Below, piece after piece: positions 27,061 to 36,732 of a stretch of DNA of 64,000 nucleotides; the first letter of the stretch is position 1, and every line of letters starts with the position of its first letter. The notes under the pieces are model-generated. The model was not told where the DNA came from, did no database searches, and saw nothing but the letters and a program-made list of their open reading frames with translations. Source of the stretch: Lewinella sp038528965 (lineage in GTDB: Bacteria > Bacteroidota > Bacteroidia > Chitinophagales > Saprospiraceae); contig JBCBEC010000017.1 of NCBI GenBank assembly GCA_038528965.1, positions 1 through 64,000 of the forward strand. The letters run 5' to 3'. The position numbers were made by a program, and so were the translations under genes.

Positions 27061-27594
27061 TTAACGGTACTTGGCTAGGCTTTGGCGCAATTTTTTCTTC
27101 GCGTAAAAGAGTTGAGATTTTGACGTTCCCACCGAAATCCCCAACATTTCCGCTACTTCCTTATGGGAATAGCCTTCTACTTCTATCATCACGAATACGG
27201 AGCGATATCCAGCCGGCAGGGCCTGAATCGCCTTTTCCAAATAATCCGCATCCAGATGATGCCCCCAATCAATGACCTGATCGCGTTGATGATGATCTTC
27301 CAGACTTTCCATCTTGATCTCACGGCGAATTCGCGAAAGGGCCGTTCGTACCACAATGGTTTTGATCCAGGCACCCAGCGTCGATTCCCGACGGAAACCA
27401 CCGAGGTGTCGGAAGACCTTCACAAAGGCTTCCTGTAAAACATCATTTGCCAATTCAAAATCAGAGGTAATCCGATAAGCGGCTGTGTACATCGCACGGG
27501 AGTAGCGATCGTAGAGCTCTTTTTGAGCCAGACGATGGCCCTGCAAGCAGGCATCAATCAGTTCGGATTCGGTCATAGCGGCCGTAGTCATCAT
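27061..27594 (-). CDS. ECF-type RNA polymerase sigma factor
   Basis: A 177-residue sigma-70 family protein. Region 2 reads ELYDRYSRAMYTAAYRITSD followed by NDVLQEAFVKVFRHLGGF. Region 4 reads LPAGYRSVFVMIEVEGYSHK and GISVGTSKSQLFYAKKKLR. It resembles RpoE/SigW-like ECF factors. It heads the operon sigma, anti-sigma, surface protein. The start could also be the internal Met at residue 7. Confidence 0.92.
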   Translation of the reverse strand: MMTTAAMTESELIDACLQGHRLAQKELYDRYSRAMYTAAYRITSDFELANDVLQEAFVKVFRHLGGFRRESTLGAWIKTIVVRTALSRIRREIKMESLEDHHQRDQVIDWGHHLDADYLEKAIQALPAGYRSVFVMIEVEGYSHKEVAEMLGISVGTSKSQLFYAKKKLRQSLAKYR

Positions 27595-28049
27595 CTAGTC
27601 AGTGTTAGTCACAATAAAACCACCCGGGTGTATGAGTCATATCGTGGTTCATAAAAGCAAAAATACAATCTTACCGCTCGTATTGACCCGCAATCGGTTT
27701 TTGGCGGGATCCGCTGCCAAAGTCGCTTGCTGAGTTAAAAGAGAGTAGTTTGATCATACTTGCTTGAATGCATGTGATTTAATGAGTCAGATAATTACAA
27801 AACGGTTGTATATTGGGAAAAATTCTTTTCGGCGAGGTGAGCAGACTAATTCAGCCTCCACCCCGACTATCTATACCGGCTTTCCCCAAGGACCACTACT
27901 GCATTGTACTTCCATAATCCTTTGAATATATACTCTTGATCAGCAGCGATCTCCTCAAGTCATTTGTACTGGTGTGAGAGATAGCTTGCTGCGGTGGTCA
28001 ACAATTCTATGATTCTACTATAACGCCTGCAAAAGCTTGAAAAAGTTTC
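27595..28049. other. Divergent promoter region
   Basis: These 455 bases lie between the minus-strand sigma operon and the plus-strand sugar transporter. A TATTTTTG octamer on the minus strand (27658-27665) fits a -7 element for the sigma operon, but its -33 region is poor. No gene is visible. Confidence 0.35.
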
Positions 28050-29393
28050 ATGAAAAATAATGTTCTTCATTGGTCCGTGACAGTAGCACTGGCGGGCTTC
28101 CTCTTCGGTTTTGATACCATTGTGATCAACGGCGCGGATAAACCCGTGCAAGCCCTTTGGCAGACCAGTGATTGGTTCCACAGCACCTTTATCATGTCCA
28201 TGGCCCTTTGGGGCACCGTTGTTGGGGCACTATTCGGGGGCATCCCTACCCAGCGTTTGGGTCGCAAAAAGACGCTGTTTTGGATCGGTATCCTTTACTT
28301 GATTTCGGCCATCGGCTCGGCTTTTGCCCCCAGTCCTTTGGTTTTTTCTATGTTCCGTTTCCTGGGTGGTTTAGGAGTAGGTGCATCCTCAGTGGCGGCA
28401 CCGGTTTATATCTCTGAGATTGCGCCTTCGGACCGCCGGGGACGCTTGGTGGCCCTGTACCAATTCAATATCGTTTTTGGTATCCTCATCGCTTTCCTTT
28501 CTAATTGGCTCCTGGGTCAATACTTGTCGGAAACCGTTGCCTGGCGCTGGATGCTGGGGGTAGAAGCTATCCCAGCGGCCCTCTACAGCCTGGTGGTCAT
28601 TGGCATTTCTGAGAGTCCGCGCTGGTTGATTTTGCAAAAAAAGGATGTAGCAGAAGGAAGAACAGTATTAGAAAAGATCTATTCGGAGCCCTCCAGGGTG
28701 GACGAAGAAGTAGCAGCTATCGAAGCTTCAGCTGCCAATACTGCCAGCACCGAATCCAGCCCCGGCTTCTTTTCTGGCAAGTACAACCTACCGATCCTAC
28801 TGGCTTTTCTGCTGGCTATGTTCAATCAATTGTCGGGTATTAACTTCGTCTTCTACTACGCTACCCGGATCATGGAGGAAGCGGGTATGACTGCGGAGAC
28901 CGCCAGGGCCTCGGGAATCTGGCTGGGGTTGGTTAATTTCTTATTCACCTTCGTAGGCTTGTACCTCATCGACCGTATGGGGCGGCGTTCGCTTATGTAC
29001 ATTGGCTCCATCGGCTACATCACCTTCCTGGCACTGGTGTCCTATGCCTTCTTTACCGGTGCTACTGGTGGCTGGGTAGTCGCAATGATTTGTGGTTTTA
29101 TCGCCTCTCATGCGGTGGGCCAGGGAGCTGTGATTTGGGTATTTATTTCAGAAATATTTCCAAACAAGGTCCGCGACTTTGGCATGGCCTGGGGATCAGG
29201 CACACACTGGGTCTTTGCGGCCATCATTACTATGATCACCCTGCCCATGACCAAAATTTTCTCAGCTGGTACCGTCTTTGCCTTTTTCGCTTTCTGTATG
29301 GTGCTCCAGTTGCTATTTGTGCGGTTTATGATGCCAGAAACCAAAGGCGTTTCACTGGAAGAACTGCAGCGTAAATTAACCAAAGAACAGTAG
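28050..29393 (+). CDS. MFS sugar porter
   Basis: A 447-residue, 12-helix transporter of the sugar porter family. Diagnostic motifs include LFGFDTIVINGA in helix 1, LGRKKTL after helix 2, the APSDRRGRLV and SESPRWL segments, and the C-terminal PETKGVSLEEL. It lies 25 bases upstream of a GH32 hydrolase in the same orientation. The pair should take up the sugar released by that enzyme, probably fructose, or possibly sucrose (inference from context). Confidence 0.92.
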   Translation: MKNNVLHWSVTVALAGFLFGFDTIVINGADKPVQALWQTSDWFHSTFIMSMALWGTVVGALFGGIPTQRLGRKKTLFWIGILYLISAIGSAFAPSPLVFSMFRFLGGLGVGASSVAAPVYISEIAPSDRRGRLVALYQFNIVFGILIAFLSNWLLGQYLSETVAWRWMLGVEAIPAALYSLVVIGISESPRWLILQKKDVAEGRTVLEKIYSEPSRVDEEVAAIEASAANTASTESSPGFFSGKYNLPILLAFLLAMFNQLSGINFVFYYATRIMEEAGMTAETARASGIWLGLVNFLFTFVGLYLIDRMGRRSLMYIGSIGYITFLALVSYAFFTGATGGWVVAMICGFIASHAVGQGAVIWVFISEIFPNKVRDFGMAWGSGTHWVFAAIITMITLPMTKIFSAGTVFAFFAFCMVLQLLFVRFMMPETKGVSLEELQRKLTKEQ

Positions 29394-29418
29394 AGCCTTA
29401 CCAAAAACAAACATCATC

Positions 29419-31017
29419 ATGTACGCCAAGAACTGCCTGTTAATTGCATCGCTGGGGCTATTGCTCGCAGCCTGTGGTGCGGACTCGGATATTACTGAGG
29501 AAGAGAACACCTCAAGCTATAGCGAACAACACCGTCCTCAGCTCCATTTCTCACCACCGGCCAAATGGATGAACGATCCAAATGGCATGGTCTTTTTTGA
29601 AGATGAGTACCATCTATTCTACCAATATTACCCCGACAGCACGGTCTGGGGTCCTATGCACTGGGGGCACGCCGTTAGCAAAGATCTCGTGATCTGGGAG
29701 AACCTGCCTATTGCCTTGGCACCAGACGAGCATGGCTACATTTTTTCTGGTAGTGCGGTAGTAGATTGGGACAATACCAGCGGATTTAGTGAGAATGGTG
29801 AACCACCGCTAGTTGCCATTTTCACCTACCACGATCCGGAAGGAGAAAAATCAGGTGCCATTGACTTCCAAACCCAGGGCATCGCCTACAGTACCGACCG
29901 TGGACGTACCTGGACGCCTTACGAAGCCAATCCCGTGATCCCCAATCCCGGCATTCGCGATTTCCGTGACCCCAAGGTTATCTGGGATACTGATTCCGAT
30001 CAATGGGTGATGGTACTCGCCGTTGATGATCATGTAGATTTTTACGGATCAAAAAACCTCAAGCGGTGGTATAAGCTGAGTAGTTTTGGTAAAACAGTTG
30101 GTGCCCACGGCGGGGTATGGGAATGCCCAGACCTGTTCCCCATCTGGTTATCAGAGACGGGTTCTAAGAAGTGGGTCCTGATCTCAAGTATCAACCCTGG
30201 CGCTTACAATGGTGGCTCTGGTACGCAATACTTTATTGGCGAGTTCAATGGCCGCAGCTTCCGCATGGATCAGGAGTTTGGTGCCCATCTGGCCCGTAAT
30301 GCCCGGGCTACTGGTCAGCCTGCCTGCTGGCTGGACTTTGGCCGCGATAATTATGCGGGCGTGACCTGGTCAGATATAGCAGAAGATGACGGACGTCGTA
30401 TATTTTTGGGTTGGATGAGTAACTGGGATTACGCGCAGGTTGTACCCACCCAGAACTGGCGAAGTGCGATGACGCTACCCCGAACGTTAGAGGTACGTAG
30501 CACGCCACAGGGACCACGCATTTTCCAGTCGTTTCCTGCGGAGCTAGAACAACTTCGGGAACAATCCCGAACCATAACAGTCAATGAAAGTGATACTACC
30601 GTACCGCTGGCGGACGTAGATCCCACCCAATTAGAAGTGGCACTGGAAAGCCTGATTGGAGAGGAGGGCCAAATCTACTTTGAGTTGAGTAATTCCCAGG
30701 GGGAACGGTATCGCATTGGCTTTAATGCCACTGAGAACGCCTACTTCAGTGATCGTACGGCAGCGGGTAAGAAAGGTTTTTCCGAAAAATTTGCCGAAGG
30801 TATACACTACGCACCAAGACAAATACCAGGCGTCTTGATCAAGATGCACCTGGTATTTGACCACAGTTCAGTAGAACTTATTGCGGACGACGGTTTAGTA
30901 GCCATGACTGAACTCTTCTTTCCCAATGAGGACTTCACGGAAATCAAATTGGTAAAAGAAGATGGAGCCACCGCCGTTCAGGAACTGACAGTGTCTAGCC
31001 TGAAAGGTATTTGGTAA
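29419..31017 (+). CDS. Glycoside hydrolase family 32 lipoprotein (levanase/invertase type)
   Basis: A 532-residue exported lipoprotein with signal peptide ending LLAAC (Cys19). The five-bladed catalytic domain shows the GH32 triad: nucleophile Asp53 in WMNDPNG, transition-state stabiliser Asp184 in FRDPK, and acid/base Glu235 in WECPD. The C-terminal 150 residues form the beta-sandwich. GH32 enzymes cleave beta-fructosyl bonds in sucrose, inulin or levan; which one cannot be told here. It is probably cotranscribed with the sugar porter upstream. Anchoring by lipid suggests action at the outer membrane surface or periplasm. Confidence 0.93.
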   Translation: MYAKNCLLIASLGLLLAACGADSDITEEENTSSYSEQHRPQLHFSPPAKWMNDPNGMVFFEDEYHLFYQYYPDSTVWGPMHWGHAVSKDLVIWENLPIALAPDEHGYIFSGSAVVDWDNTSGFSENGEPPLVAIFTYHDPEGEKSGAIDFQTQGIAYSTDRGRTWTPYEANPVIPNPGIRDFRDPKVIWDTDSDQWVMVLAVDDHVDFYGSKNLKRWYKLSSFGKTVGAHGGVWECPDLFPIWLSETGSKKWVLISSINPGAYNGGSGTQYFIGEFNGRSFRMDQEFGAHLARNARATGQPACWLDFGRDNYAGVTWSDIAEDDGRRIFLGWMSNWDYAQVVPTQNWRSAMTLPRTLEVRSTPQGPRIFQSFPAELEQLREQSRTITVNESDTTVPLADVDPTQLEVALESLIGEEGQIYFELSNSQGERYRIGFNATENAYFSDRTAAGKKGFSEKFAEGIHYAPRQIPGVLIKMHLVFDHSSVELIADDGLVAMTELFFPNEDFTEIKLVKEDGATAVQELTVSSLKGIW

Positions 31018-31027
31018 GAAAAGGGTG

Positions 31028-31789
31028 TTACTCTTCCTGTGTAAGGGGTGTAACAAACCCCCGCAGCTTGTACTTACGGAGCAGATTGTCCCGATACACG
31101 GCCGCCGCTTCACGGCTTTCGAATGGTCCAAGTACTACCTGGTGAACGTTTCCGCGAAGGCGGATTAACACCTTACTATAACCTTTAGCTTGGAGGTCAG
31201 CGGCTACCTTACTAGCATTTTCGTATACGCGAAAAGAGCCTACCTGTACACCAAAACCTTCGGCTATTGGGCGCAGTGCTTCCGCCCGGAAAGTACCTTG
31301 ACCTTCAATACCTGCCGGCTCAGCGGGAGATCTAGCTGCCGTGGTATTATTAGTGCCAGGTGGTTCGGCAATTGCATCATAAGAAGCCGGGCGATTGGTA
31401 GCTGGTACGTATTCACCGCCACAGGCCAAACGCCCTTTGCCCAAACGGACCAGTTCGATACGGACCTGGGTAATACCGTCACGGATGAGCCCAATCTGCT
31501 CTGCTGCTGCACCAGAAAGGTCTACCACACGGCCTCTTTTGTGCGGGCCACAATCATTGACGCGTACGTCAACAAAACGACTATCATCCGCACGGATGAC
31601 ACGCAATATGGAACCAATTGGATAGTCTTTATTAGCGCAGGTAAAGCCATCGTGGTCGTATCTTTCACCAGAGGACGTACGCTCGCCGTCTAGTCCTGGT
31701 GCGTAATAAGAAGCAATACCGACGGTAGTTTGCGAACTTAGGAATGAAACAGTAAGGACAATGATCAGGGTACTGAATAGGAGTCGCAT
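31028..31789 (-). CDS. RlpA-like protein with SPOR domain
   Basis: A 253-residue exported protein with a signal peptide. The double-psi beta-barrel of RlpA (about 22-115, IASYYAPGLDGERTSSGERY through DLSGAAAEQIG) is followed by a linker and a C-terminal SPOR domain (about 170-250, GFGVQVGSFRVYENASKVAA), which binds denuded septal peptidoglycan. The architecture suggests a septal murein hydrolase or cell-division accessory. It ends 10 bases from the convergent GH32 gene. Confidence 0.9.
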   Translation of the reverse strand: MRLLFSTLIIVLTVSFLSSQTTVGIASYYAPGLDGERTSSGERYDHDGFTCANKDYPIGSILRVIRADDSRFVDVRVNDCGPHKRGRVVDLSGAAAEQIGLIRDGITQVRIELVRLGKGRLACGGEYVPATNRPASYDAIAEPPGTNNTTAARSPAEPAGIEGQGTFRAEALRPIAEGFGVQVGSFRVYENASKVAADLQAKGYSKVLIRLRGNVHQVVLGPFESREAAAVYRDNLLRKYKLRGFVTPLTQEE

Positions 31790-31845
31790 GGGTTTAGATA
31801 GTTTTTAGGACAAACGTGTTGTCATACGTGTTAATTGCAAGTAAA

Positions 31846-33135
31846 TTACAAAACTTCTGCAACGGTGAAAATACTGCCCCCTACGAAGATGGTGTCCTCT
31901 GGCTGGGCGGCTCGCTTTGCGGCTTGTAGCGCATTTTGGACCGAGACGTACGTTCTACCTACTAGTTTATACTTCGCGGCCGTCTGTTTCAGCTCATTTG
32001 CAGGGAGCCCTCTTGGGATAGCTGCTTTCGCGAAATAATAGCGGGCCCTAGCGGGAAACAAGGGCAAGATTTGGTCTAGTTTTTTGTCATTCACAACACC
32101 GATGACAATGTGGAGTTGACCTGGAATAGCCGCTAGCCGCTCCATCACCACCCGTAGTCCGCCCTCATTATGCGCACTATCTACCAGGATACGTGGTTTC
32201 TGACCAAGTAATTGCCATCGCCCCTGAAATCGCGTTAAGGACTGGAGTTTAGACCAACCTTTCTCAACAGCTGTAAAGGGTAAGAAACGTTCGCTCCGGT
32301 GCTGCTGCCAGACTTCAAGCGCGGCGAGGGCCGTTTGGAGATTTAAATGTTGATACGGACCATGAAGATTCACCCCGAGCCTGGGATGGTACACTTTATG
32401 CTTGCGCTGAACGGCATAGTAGGTAGCCGTTAAATCTTCCGCTAACGGCTGTACTTGAAATAACTGATCGGCAAAATAGAGGGGCGCATTTTCAGCTGCG
32501 GCCTTCTCGCGAAAAACCGGTGCAGTCTCACGGTGGGTTTCCCCAATTACAACCGGCACACCCGGTTTAATGATACCTGCCTTTTCAGCGGCAATAAGGG
32601 GTAGCGTATCACCTAAAAATTGCTGATGATCAAAGCTTATATTGGTGATAACGGAAAGCTCTGGCGTGATCACGTTGGTCGAATCCAAGCGGCCACCCAG
32701 GCCCACTTCGACAATGGCCATATCCACCTCTTGCCGCGCAAACCAACTGAAGGCCATGGCTACTGTAATCTCAAAGAAACTAGGCTTGATTGCTTGTAGC
32801 GCTGGCTTCAATTCCTCCACAAAAGCCTTTACAAACTGGCGACTAACGTATTCACCGTTGACCTTGATGCGTTCTCGAAAGTCCTTAAAGTGCGGAGAAG
32901 TGTACAGCCCCGTTTTCAATCCTTGGGCTTGCAAAGCAGCACTGAGCAAATGCCCCACGGACCCTTTTCCATTGGTGCCACCTACGTGGATGCTGGCAAA
33001 TTGCTCCTGCGGTTGCCCGAGCACCTCCAGCAAGGCGCGAATATTCGTCAAATCTTTCTTAAACGCAATATTCCCTACGCGTTGATACATAGGTAGTTGC
33101 CGGTAGAGAAAGTCGAGTGTTTCTTGGTAATTCAA
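31846..33135 (-). CDS. folC: Bifunctional folylpolyglutamate synthase/dihydrofolate synthase
   Basis: A 429-residue Mur-ligase-like enzyme that joins glutamate to folates. The P-loop is GGTNGKGSVGHLL (about residues 52-64). The family motifs TSPHFKDFRERI and EVGLGGRLDSTN and the C-terminal DSAHNEGG follow. The length is typical. The RlpA gene lies 56 bases downstream on the same strand. Confidence 0.94.
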   Translation of the reverse strand: MNYQETLDFLYRQLPMYQRVGNIAFKKDLTNIRALLEVLGQPQEQFASIHVGGTNGKGSVGHLLSAALQAQGLKTGLYTSPHFKDFRERIKVNGEYVSRQFVKAFVEELKPALQAIKPSFFEITVAMAFSWFARQEVDMAIVEVGLGGRLDSTNVITPELSVITNISFDHQQFLGDTLPLIAAEKAGIIKPGVPVVIGETHRETAPVFREKAAAENAPLYFADQLFQVQPLAEDLTATYYAVQRKHKVYHPRLGVNLHGPYQHLNLQTALAALEVWQQHRSERFLPFTAVEKGWSKLQSLTRFQGRWQLLGQKPRILVDSAHNEGGLRVVMERLAAIPGQLHIVIGVVNDKKLDQILPLFPARARYYFAKAAIPRGLPANELKQTAAKYKLVGRTYVSVQNALQAAKRAAQPEDTIFVGGSIFTVAEVL

Positions 33136-33488
33136 ATAGCTAGTGGATTATGCTGGCGTAAAAATAATTGGTTGTTGTGGAATTTTTATCAAGGTCTAGA
33201 AGAGTTACTCCTATTTCTAAATAATGCGACCGCATTTGCACTCAGTCCCTATCGCAGTGGATTAAATTTTATAGGATCAGCGTAGCTGTTAATCTCAGAA
33301 AATCTTTTTAGGCCCTTCCTACACAGCATTTTTTAGACCGGCACAGAAAAACCCTGACGGACTAGCCGCCAGGGTTTTTCTATGCTTCGTCAGTCGTAGC
33401 TTGCGAAGGCTTGGCAGTTAAAATGGCTAACGCCAATTCACCCACTAGACGTGCAGCGACAATGCTCGCCGAAGCTCGCACCGCGCCG
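33136..33488. other. Intergenic region with terminator and repeats
   Basis: It contains the strong hairpin at 33347-33379 and an 8-bp inverted repeat CCCACTAG/CTAGTGGG (33441-33448 with 33497-33504), whose right arm enters the end of the next gene. No coding sequence is seen. Confidence 0.4.
33347..33379. terminator. Bidirectional intrinsic terminator
   Basis: A 14-position stem with one mismatch (33347-33360 with 33366-33379) has A and T runs built into its ends, so it can act on both strands. It lies downstream of the RHS/immunity genes on the minus strand. Confidence 0.75.
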
Positions 33489-33923
33489 TCACTCAGCTAG
33501 TGGGGCAGAAAGCAACATGAAAATTTTGTCTAATTGATCTTTATCCCACAACCAGAACCTGCTAGTAAAAACAAACAAAATTTCCCCATTTTTGTCCTCT
33601 CCATAAATGGTGTTGATTTTAGTAATTTCGCCAGCCGATCCCTCCTTGTAGCGGCAAATTATCTCTGATAAAGAGTAAGTTTTCACTACTAACTGAAACG
33701 GACGTTCATATTTTTTAACCTTTATAGAATCCTCAAATATAGAGACTTCCCTCACATTGCTTTTTGAAAAAATAAAGAATAAGCCTAGTGTTAAAGCAAG
33801 GGAATTAATAGGATAAAAAACTATGGGCTCAGATAATTGCAGATGAAGTGTAATTGATACAGCAACAAAGACAATTATCATAATTCTAGCTGATTTTATA
33901 TGATTACTTTTAAAGTTTTCCAT
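33489..33923 (-). CDS. Small membrane protein, candidate immunity protein for the RHS tip
   Basis: A 144-residue protein starting MENFKSNHIKSAR (33923). Earlier in-frame codons exist, but they lie deeper inside the RHS gene. Two hydrophobic segments near residues 15-33 and 37-52 are followed by a soluble domain rich in charged residues, with WLWDKDQLDKIF near the end. It overlaps the RHS gene by 14 bases. Position right after a polymorphic toxin tip is the classic immunity position, and a membrane location would fit a membrane-acting or periplasmic toxin. No family is recognised. Confidence 0.55.
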   Translation of the reverse strand: MENFKSNHIKSARIMIIVFVAVSITLHLQLSEPIVFYPINSLALTLGLFFIFSKSNVREVSIFEDSIKVKKYERPFQLVVKTYSLSEIICRYKEGSAGEITKINTIYGEDKNGEILFVFTSRFWLWDKDQLDKIFMLLSAPLAE

Positions 33924-35106
33924 CTGGTAGCTTATTAATAAAGTTCTCAATATCACTAATTTCTGACTCTGTCAAAGTCTGTTGACTTGGCGATGCAGAC
34001 GGAGCTTTGGGATTACTTATTACCTTTCTTGCTTCGGATACCAGTCCACGTAAGTCTCCATTAGCATCATTGGCTTGAAAAATAGAAAAACTACCTTTCA
34101 AAAGCTGAAGATTCCGTAACTGCCCCACCCCTCCCATTAAATCATCAAGCCCAGAAGCTCCCGTAAGACCACCTGTCATTAAACTTGGAAGCACTTCACC
34201 AGTTACATCAAGTAATGGAGCGTATTCGGAATCTTGAGAATATGCAAGTAGCCCAAAGCCGCTAGTAGACTTATGGAGTATAGAATTTTCGTCGCCAGAA
34301 CCAAATGCAGCATCAACCATTTGCCCTAAACCAATTGAAGCCTCTGTAAGTCCCATCGTCATTACTGTTCCACCGGCATAAGCAGCAAGGCCGCCAGAAC
34401 TTCCGCTGAGATAAGCTCCCCCGATGGTTGCTCCTATTCCTAATGAGGTGTTTTTAGCTCCTTTTAAGAAAAGTTGTGTTTCTTTTGACGGCGCCATATA
34501 GTCAAAGAAGCTCTGCACCCTTGATTCTATACGATTTCCTATATCAACCAATTCTGATGGTAACGCTTTTTGAAGCCCATGTAGATCAATATGCCTAATC
34601 GGTTCATTCTCTGCATAGTTATACGGACTGACCCAAGCAAACTGATCCGCAATAGGATCTACACCTGTAAAACGTGCGATGGCCGGATCGTACATTCTTG
34701 CTCCATAGAAGTAGTGCCCCGTTGCCTCATCCAGCTCCTTGCCATTATACCGATATGCATTATCCGGCGCTACCGTCGCAAACCACGCACCAGTCATGTC
34801 CAGCCCGAATGGATAGTAGTGCTTTTCCAGCACAATCTCATTGTTCGGATCGTAGATACGGCCCACACTGATCGCCCCATCCTGATTAATGTCAGAAAAG
34901 GTCAGCCGCACATTACCTAAATGGTCTTTGTGGTAGTACTCAAGTCGCCCTGGTATATCTCCCCCAGTAGCCTCATCATACAATTGTACTTGCCGACCAT
35001 CTTCGTGGCCATTGATGGAATGCAAACGTAGAGGATGATCAGGTGTCTGCTCAAATTCGAAGTTCTCTATTTTTATGTGCTTGCGACAGATATTATACGT
35101 ACTGAT
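33910..35106 (-). pseudogene. RHS-repeat C-terminal tip, 5'-truncated
   Basis: The open frame (398 codons) starts right after a stop codon with no ATG; the first possible start is a TTG at 35025. Residues after that TTG match the RHS repeat-associated core: DHLGNVRLTFSD, then LEKHYYPFGLDM, YRYNGKELDE, YGARMYDPAIARFTGVDPIAD, and the end of the core near residue 150. The next 220 residues are a variable tail with membrane-like glycine-rich segments (SLGIGATIGGAYLSG), which may be the toxin domain. The thousands of residues normally expected upstream are missing, so this is an orphan tip or remnant. Confidence 0.75.
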
Positions 35107-35163
35107 TTAATTGTATCCGCAGTAGTCGAGTAAGAGTTAATTCAAAATATTATAGGAACTCAT

Positions 35164-35200
35164 GGGCGATAGTGGCAATGTACCATTATCGCCCTTTTAT
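35164..35200 (+). terminator. Hairpin with T-run, plus strand, no gene before it
   Basis: A 12-position stem with one mismatch, GGGCGATAGTGG/CCATTATCGCCC (35164-35175 with 35183-35194), is followed by TTTTATTTATT. No plus-strand gene precedes it, so it may be left over from DNA lost when the RHS gene was truncated. Confidence 0.5.
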
Positions 35201-35257
35201 TTATTCTTTCATGAAACTCCTTACACCTCTACTTCAATGACACCTCTCTTCCCCAAC

Positions 35258-35296
35258 AAAAAATGCCGCACGCTCTTCTCAGCGCACGGCATTTTC
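35258..35296 (-). terminator. Terminator of the exbB-exbD-exbD-tonB operon
   Basis: Outer stem AAAATGCCG/CGGCATTTT (35260-35268 with 35287-35295) and inner stem CGCT/AGCG. It lies 22 bases past the TonB-like gene and has T-rich flanks on both strands. Confidence 0.75.
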
Positions 35297-35317
35297 ATAG
35301 TACCAGTATTTACTCCC

Positions 35318-36208
35318 TTACTTCACCGTAAAGTTATAAGTAATTGTACCACACTGGCGGTCTACAGAGCCACTGGAGAAGCCCCAGCGTTTGGCGTTTC
35401 GGATCGCCGCATTAACGAGCTGTGAATCAGTGGTAGTAGAGCCGCGCTGGGTAAACTTGACCGAGCTGGGAATGACGCTACCGCTAGCATCCACACACAG
35501 ACTTACCACAACGACCCCCGATTTCTGACTATTCTCAATAATCCGCGGAGAATTGCTCACCCCCCGGCTACCTAGCCCTCCACCAACGTTACCGGCACCA
35601 AAACTCTTATTACCGATATTAGTGGAGTTCGGATCTCCGTTCTCAGCACCGCCATCTCCTGGTCGGTTGGTATTTCCACCACCGCTACCGGAGTTGAATA
35701 GGCCACCAATATCATCACGGGTAGCTTGAGCTGCTGCTTCTTGCTGGCGACGGCGTTCTGCTTCTTGGCGCTCACGCTCTCGTTGCGCCGCTTCTTGGCG
35801 TTCCCGCTCCAAGGCCTCGCGGCGTTCGGCGGCTTCCCGTTCGCGTTGCTGTCGTAAAGCTATGGCTGCGGGGTCTTCGGTTGTTACCGTTTCCCGCTGT
35901 ACAGGTTCTGGTTCCGGAGCAGATGGTGTTACTTCCTCCACCACCGGTTCTTCTGGTTCAGGCACATCCTCTGTTTCCTCTACTGGTTCGGTTTCCGTAG
36001 TAGTGGCTAATGGTGCGTTGAGGTCTTCCCCCATACCGATATCCGGGATACCCAAGTTCACCTGGATACCTTCCTGCCCAGGAGGCGGATTTTGGTACCA
36101 GAACAATGGTAGCAACAATAGGATAATCAGCAGCAGGAACATGATGCCACCGGCAATCTGTCCTTTCCGCTTATTCGCTTGCTCTTTGGCCGTTAGTACT
36201 TCGTCCAT
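35318..36208 (-). CDS. TonB-like energy transducer
   Basis: A 296-residue periplasm-spanning protein: one N-terminal membrane helix (about 20-43), a proline/glutamate-rich region (EPVEETEDVPEPEEPVVEEV), a charged coiled-coil rich in R, E, Q and A (about 110-165), a glycine/asparagine-rich linker and a short C-terminal domain (SGVVVVSLCVDASGSVIPSS) of the TonB type. As last gene of an ExbB-ExbD-ExbD operon it should transmit proton-motive force to outer-membrane transporters such as SusC. The long charged coil is also seen in TolA-like proteins. Confidence 0.82.
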   Translation of the reverse strand: MDEVLTAKEQANKRKGQIAGGIMFLLLIILLLLPLFWYQNPPPGQEGIQVNLGIPDIGMGEDLNAPLATTTETEPVEETEDVPEPEEPVVEEVTPSAPEPEPVQRETVTTEDPAAIALRQQREREAAERREALERERQEAAQRERERQEAERRRQQEAAAQATRDDIGGLFNSGSGGGNTNRPGDGGAENGDPNSTNIGNKSFGAGNVGGGLGSRGVSNSPRIIENSQKSGVVVVSLCVDASGSVIPSSVKFTQRGSTTTDSQLVNAAIRNAKRWGFSSGSVDRQCGTITYNFTVK

Positions 36209-36311
36209 GCTAGCTATCTTTTATCTAATGGATGCACAAAAGTCTACAATTGCATAAACGTTGTGCACAAATTCATTGATTCAATCAAGTAACTCCTTAA
36301 AGCTACCTTAA

Positions 36312-36713
36312 CTACTTCTCGGGAGCCAAAACGCGATTGATCTCAAACTTTAGGGTCAGATCCATCACGGCTACCACATCTTCCACCTTAGCCCTCTTAT
36401 CAATCGAAATCAATACACTTTCCGACTTTGGAGCCTTACCAGCACCCAAGCGACGCAATTGCCCCTCCAATTCAGGAAGCGTGATGCTGCGGTTGTTGTA
36501 ATAGAAAAGCCCACGCTTAGTAATCTTGACCTCGTCAATCGAGCGGGTGGTACTCACACGCTTTTGTGTACTTCCCGGCAGATTGAAGTTGATAGCATTT
36601 GGTGCCACCAAGGTAGAAGTAAGCATGAAAAAGATCAGTAGCAAGAAGATAATATCCGTCAAAGACGACATACTAAACTCTGCACTAACCTTACTTCTTT
36701 TTTTGATACCCAT
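36312..36713 (-). CDS. exbD: ExbD/TolR family biopolymer transport protein (second copy)
   Basis: A 133-residue protein with one membrane helix. The N-terminus (KVSAEFSMSSLTDIIFLLLIFFMLTS) carries the essential Asp of the ExbD family (SLTDIIFLLLIFF) and is nearly identical to the preceding copy, while the periplasmic parts differ. It is the third gene of the operon. Two ExbD genes in a row are common in Bacteroidota. Confidence 0.92.
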   Translation of the reverse strand: MGIKKRSKVSAEFSMSSLTDIIFLLLIFFMLTSTLVAPNAINFNLPGSTQKRVSTTRSIDEVKITKRGLFYYNNRSITLPELEGQLRRLGAGKAPKSESVLISIDKRAKVEDVVAVMDLTLKFEINRVLAPEK

Positions 36714-36732
36714 AATGTGGTCTAATGTGATC

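Noticed and set aside
27960..28181. Minus-strand frame of 73 codons opposite the start of the sugar porter
   Set aside because: It overlaps the real transporter start on the opposite strand and shows no domain.
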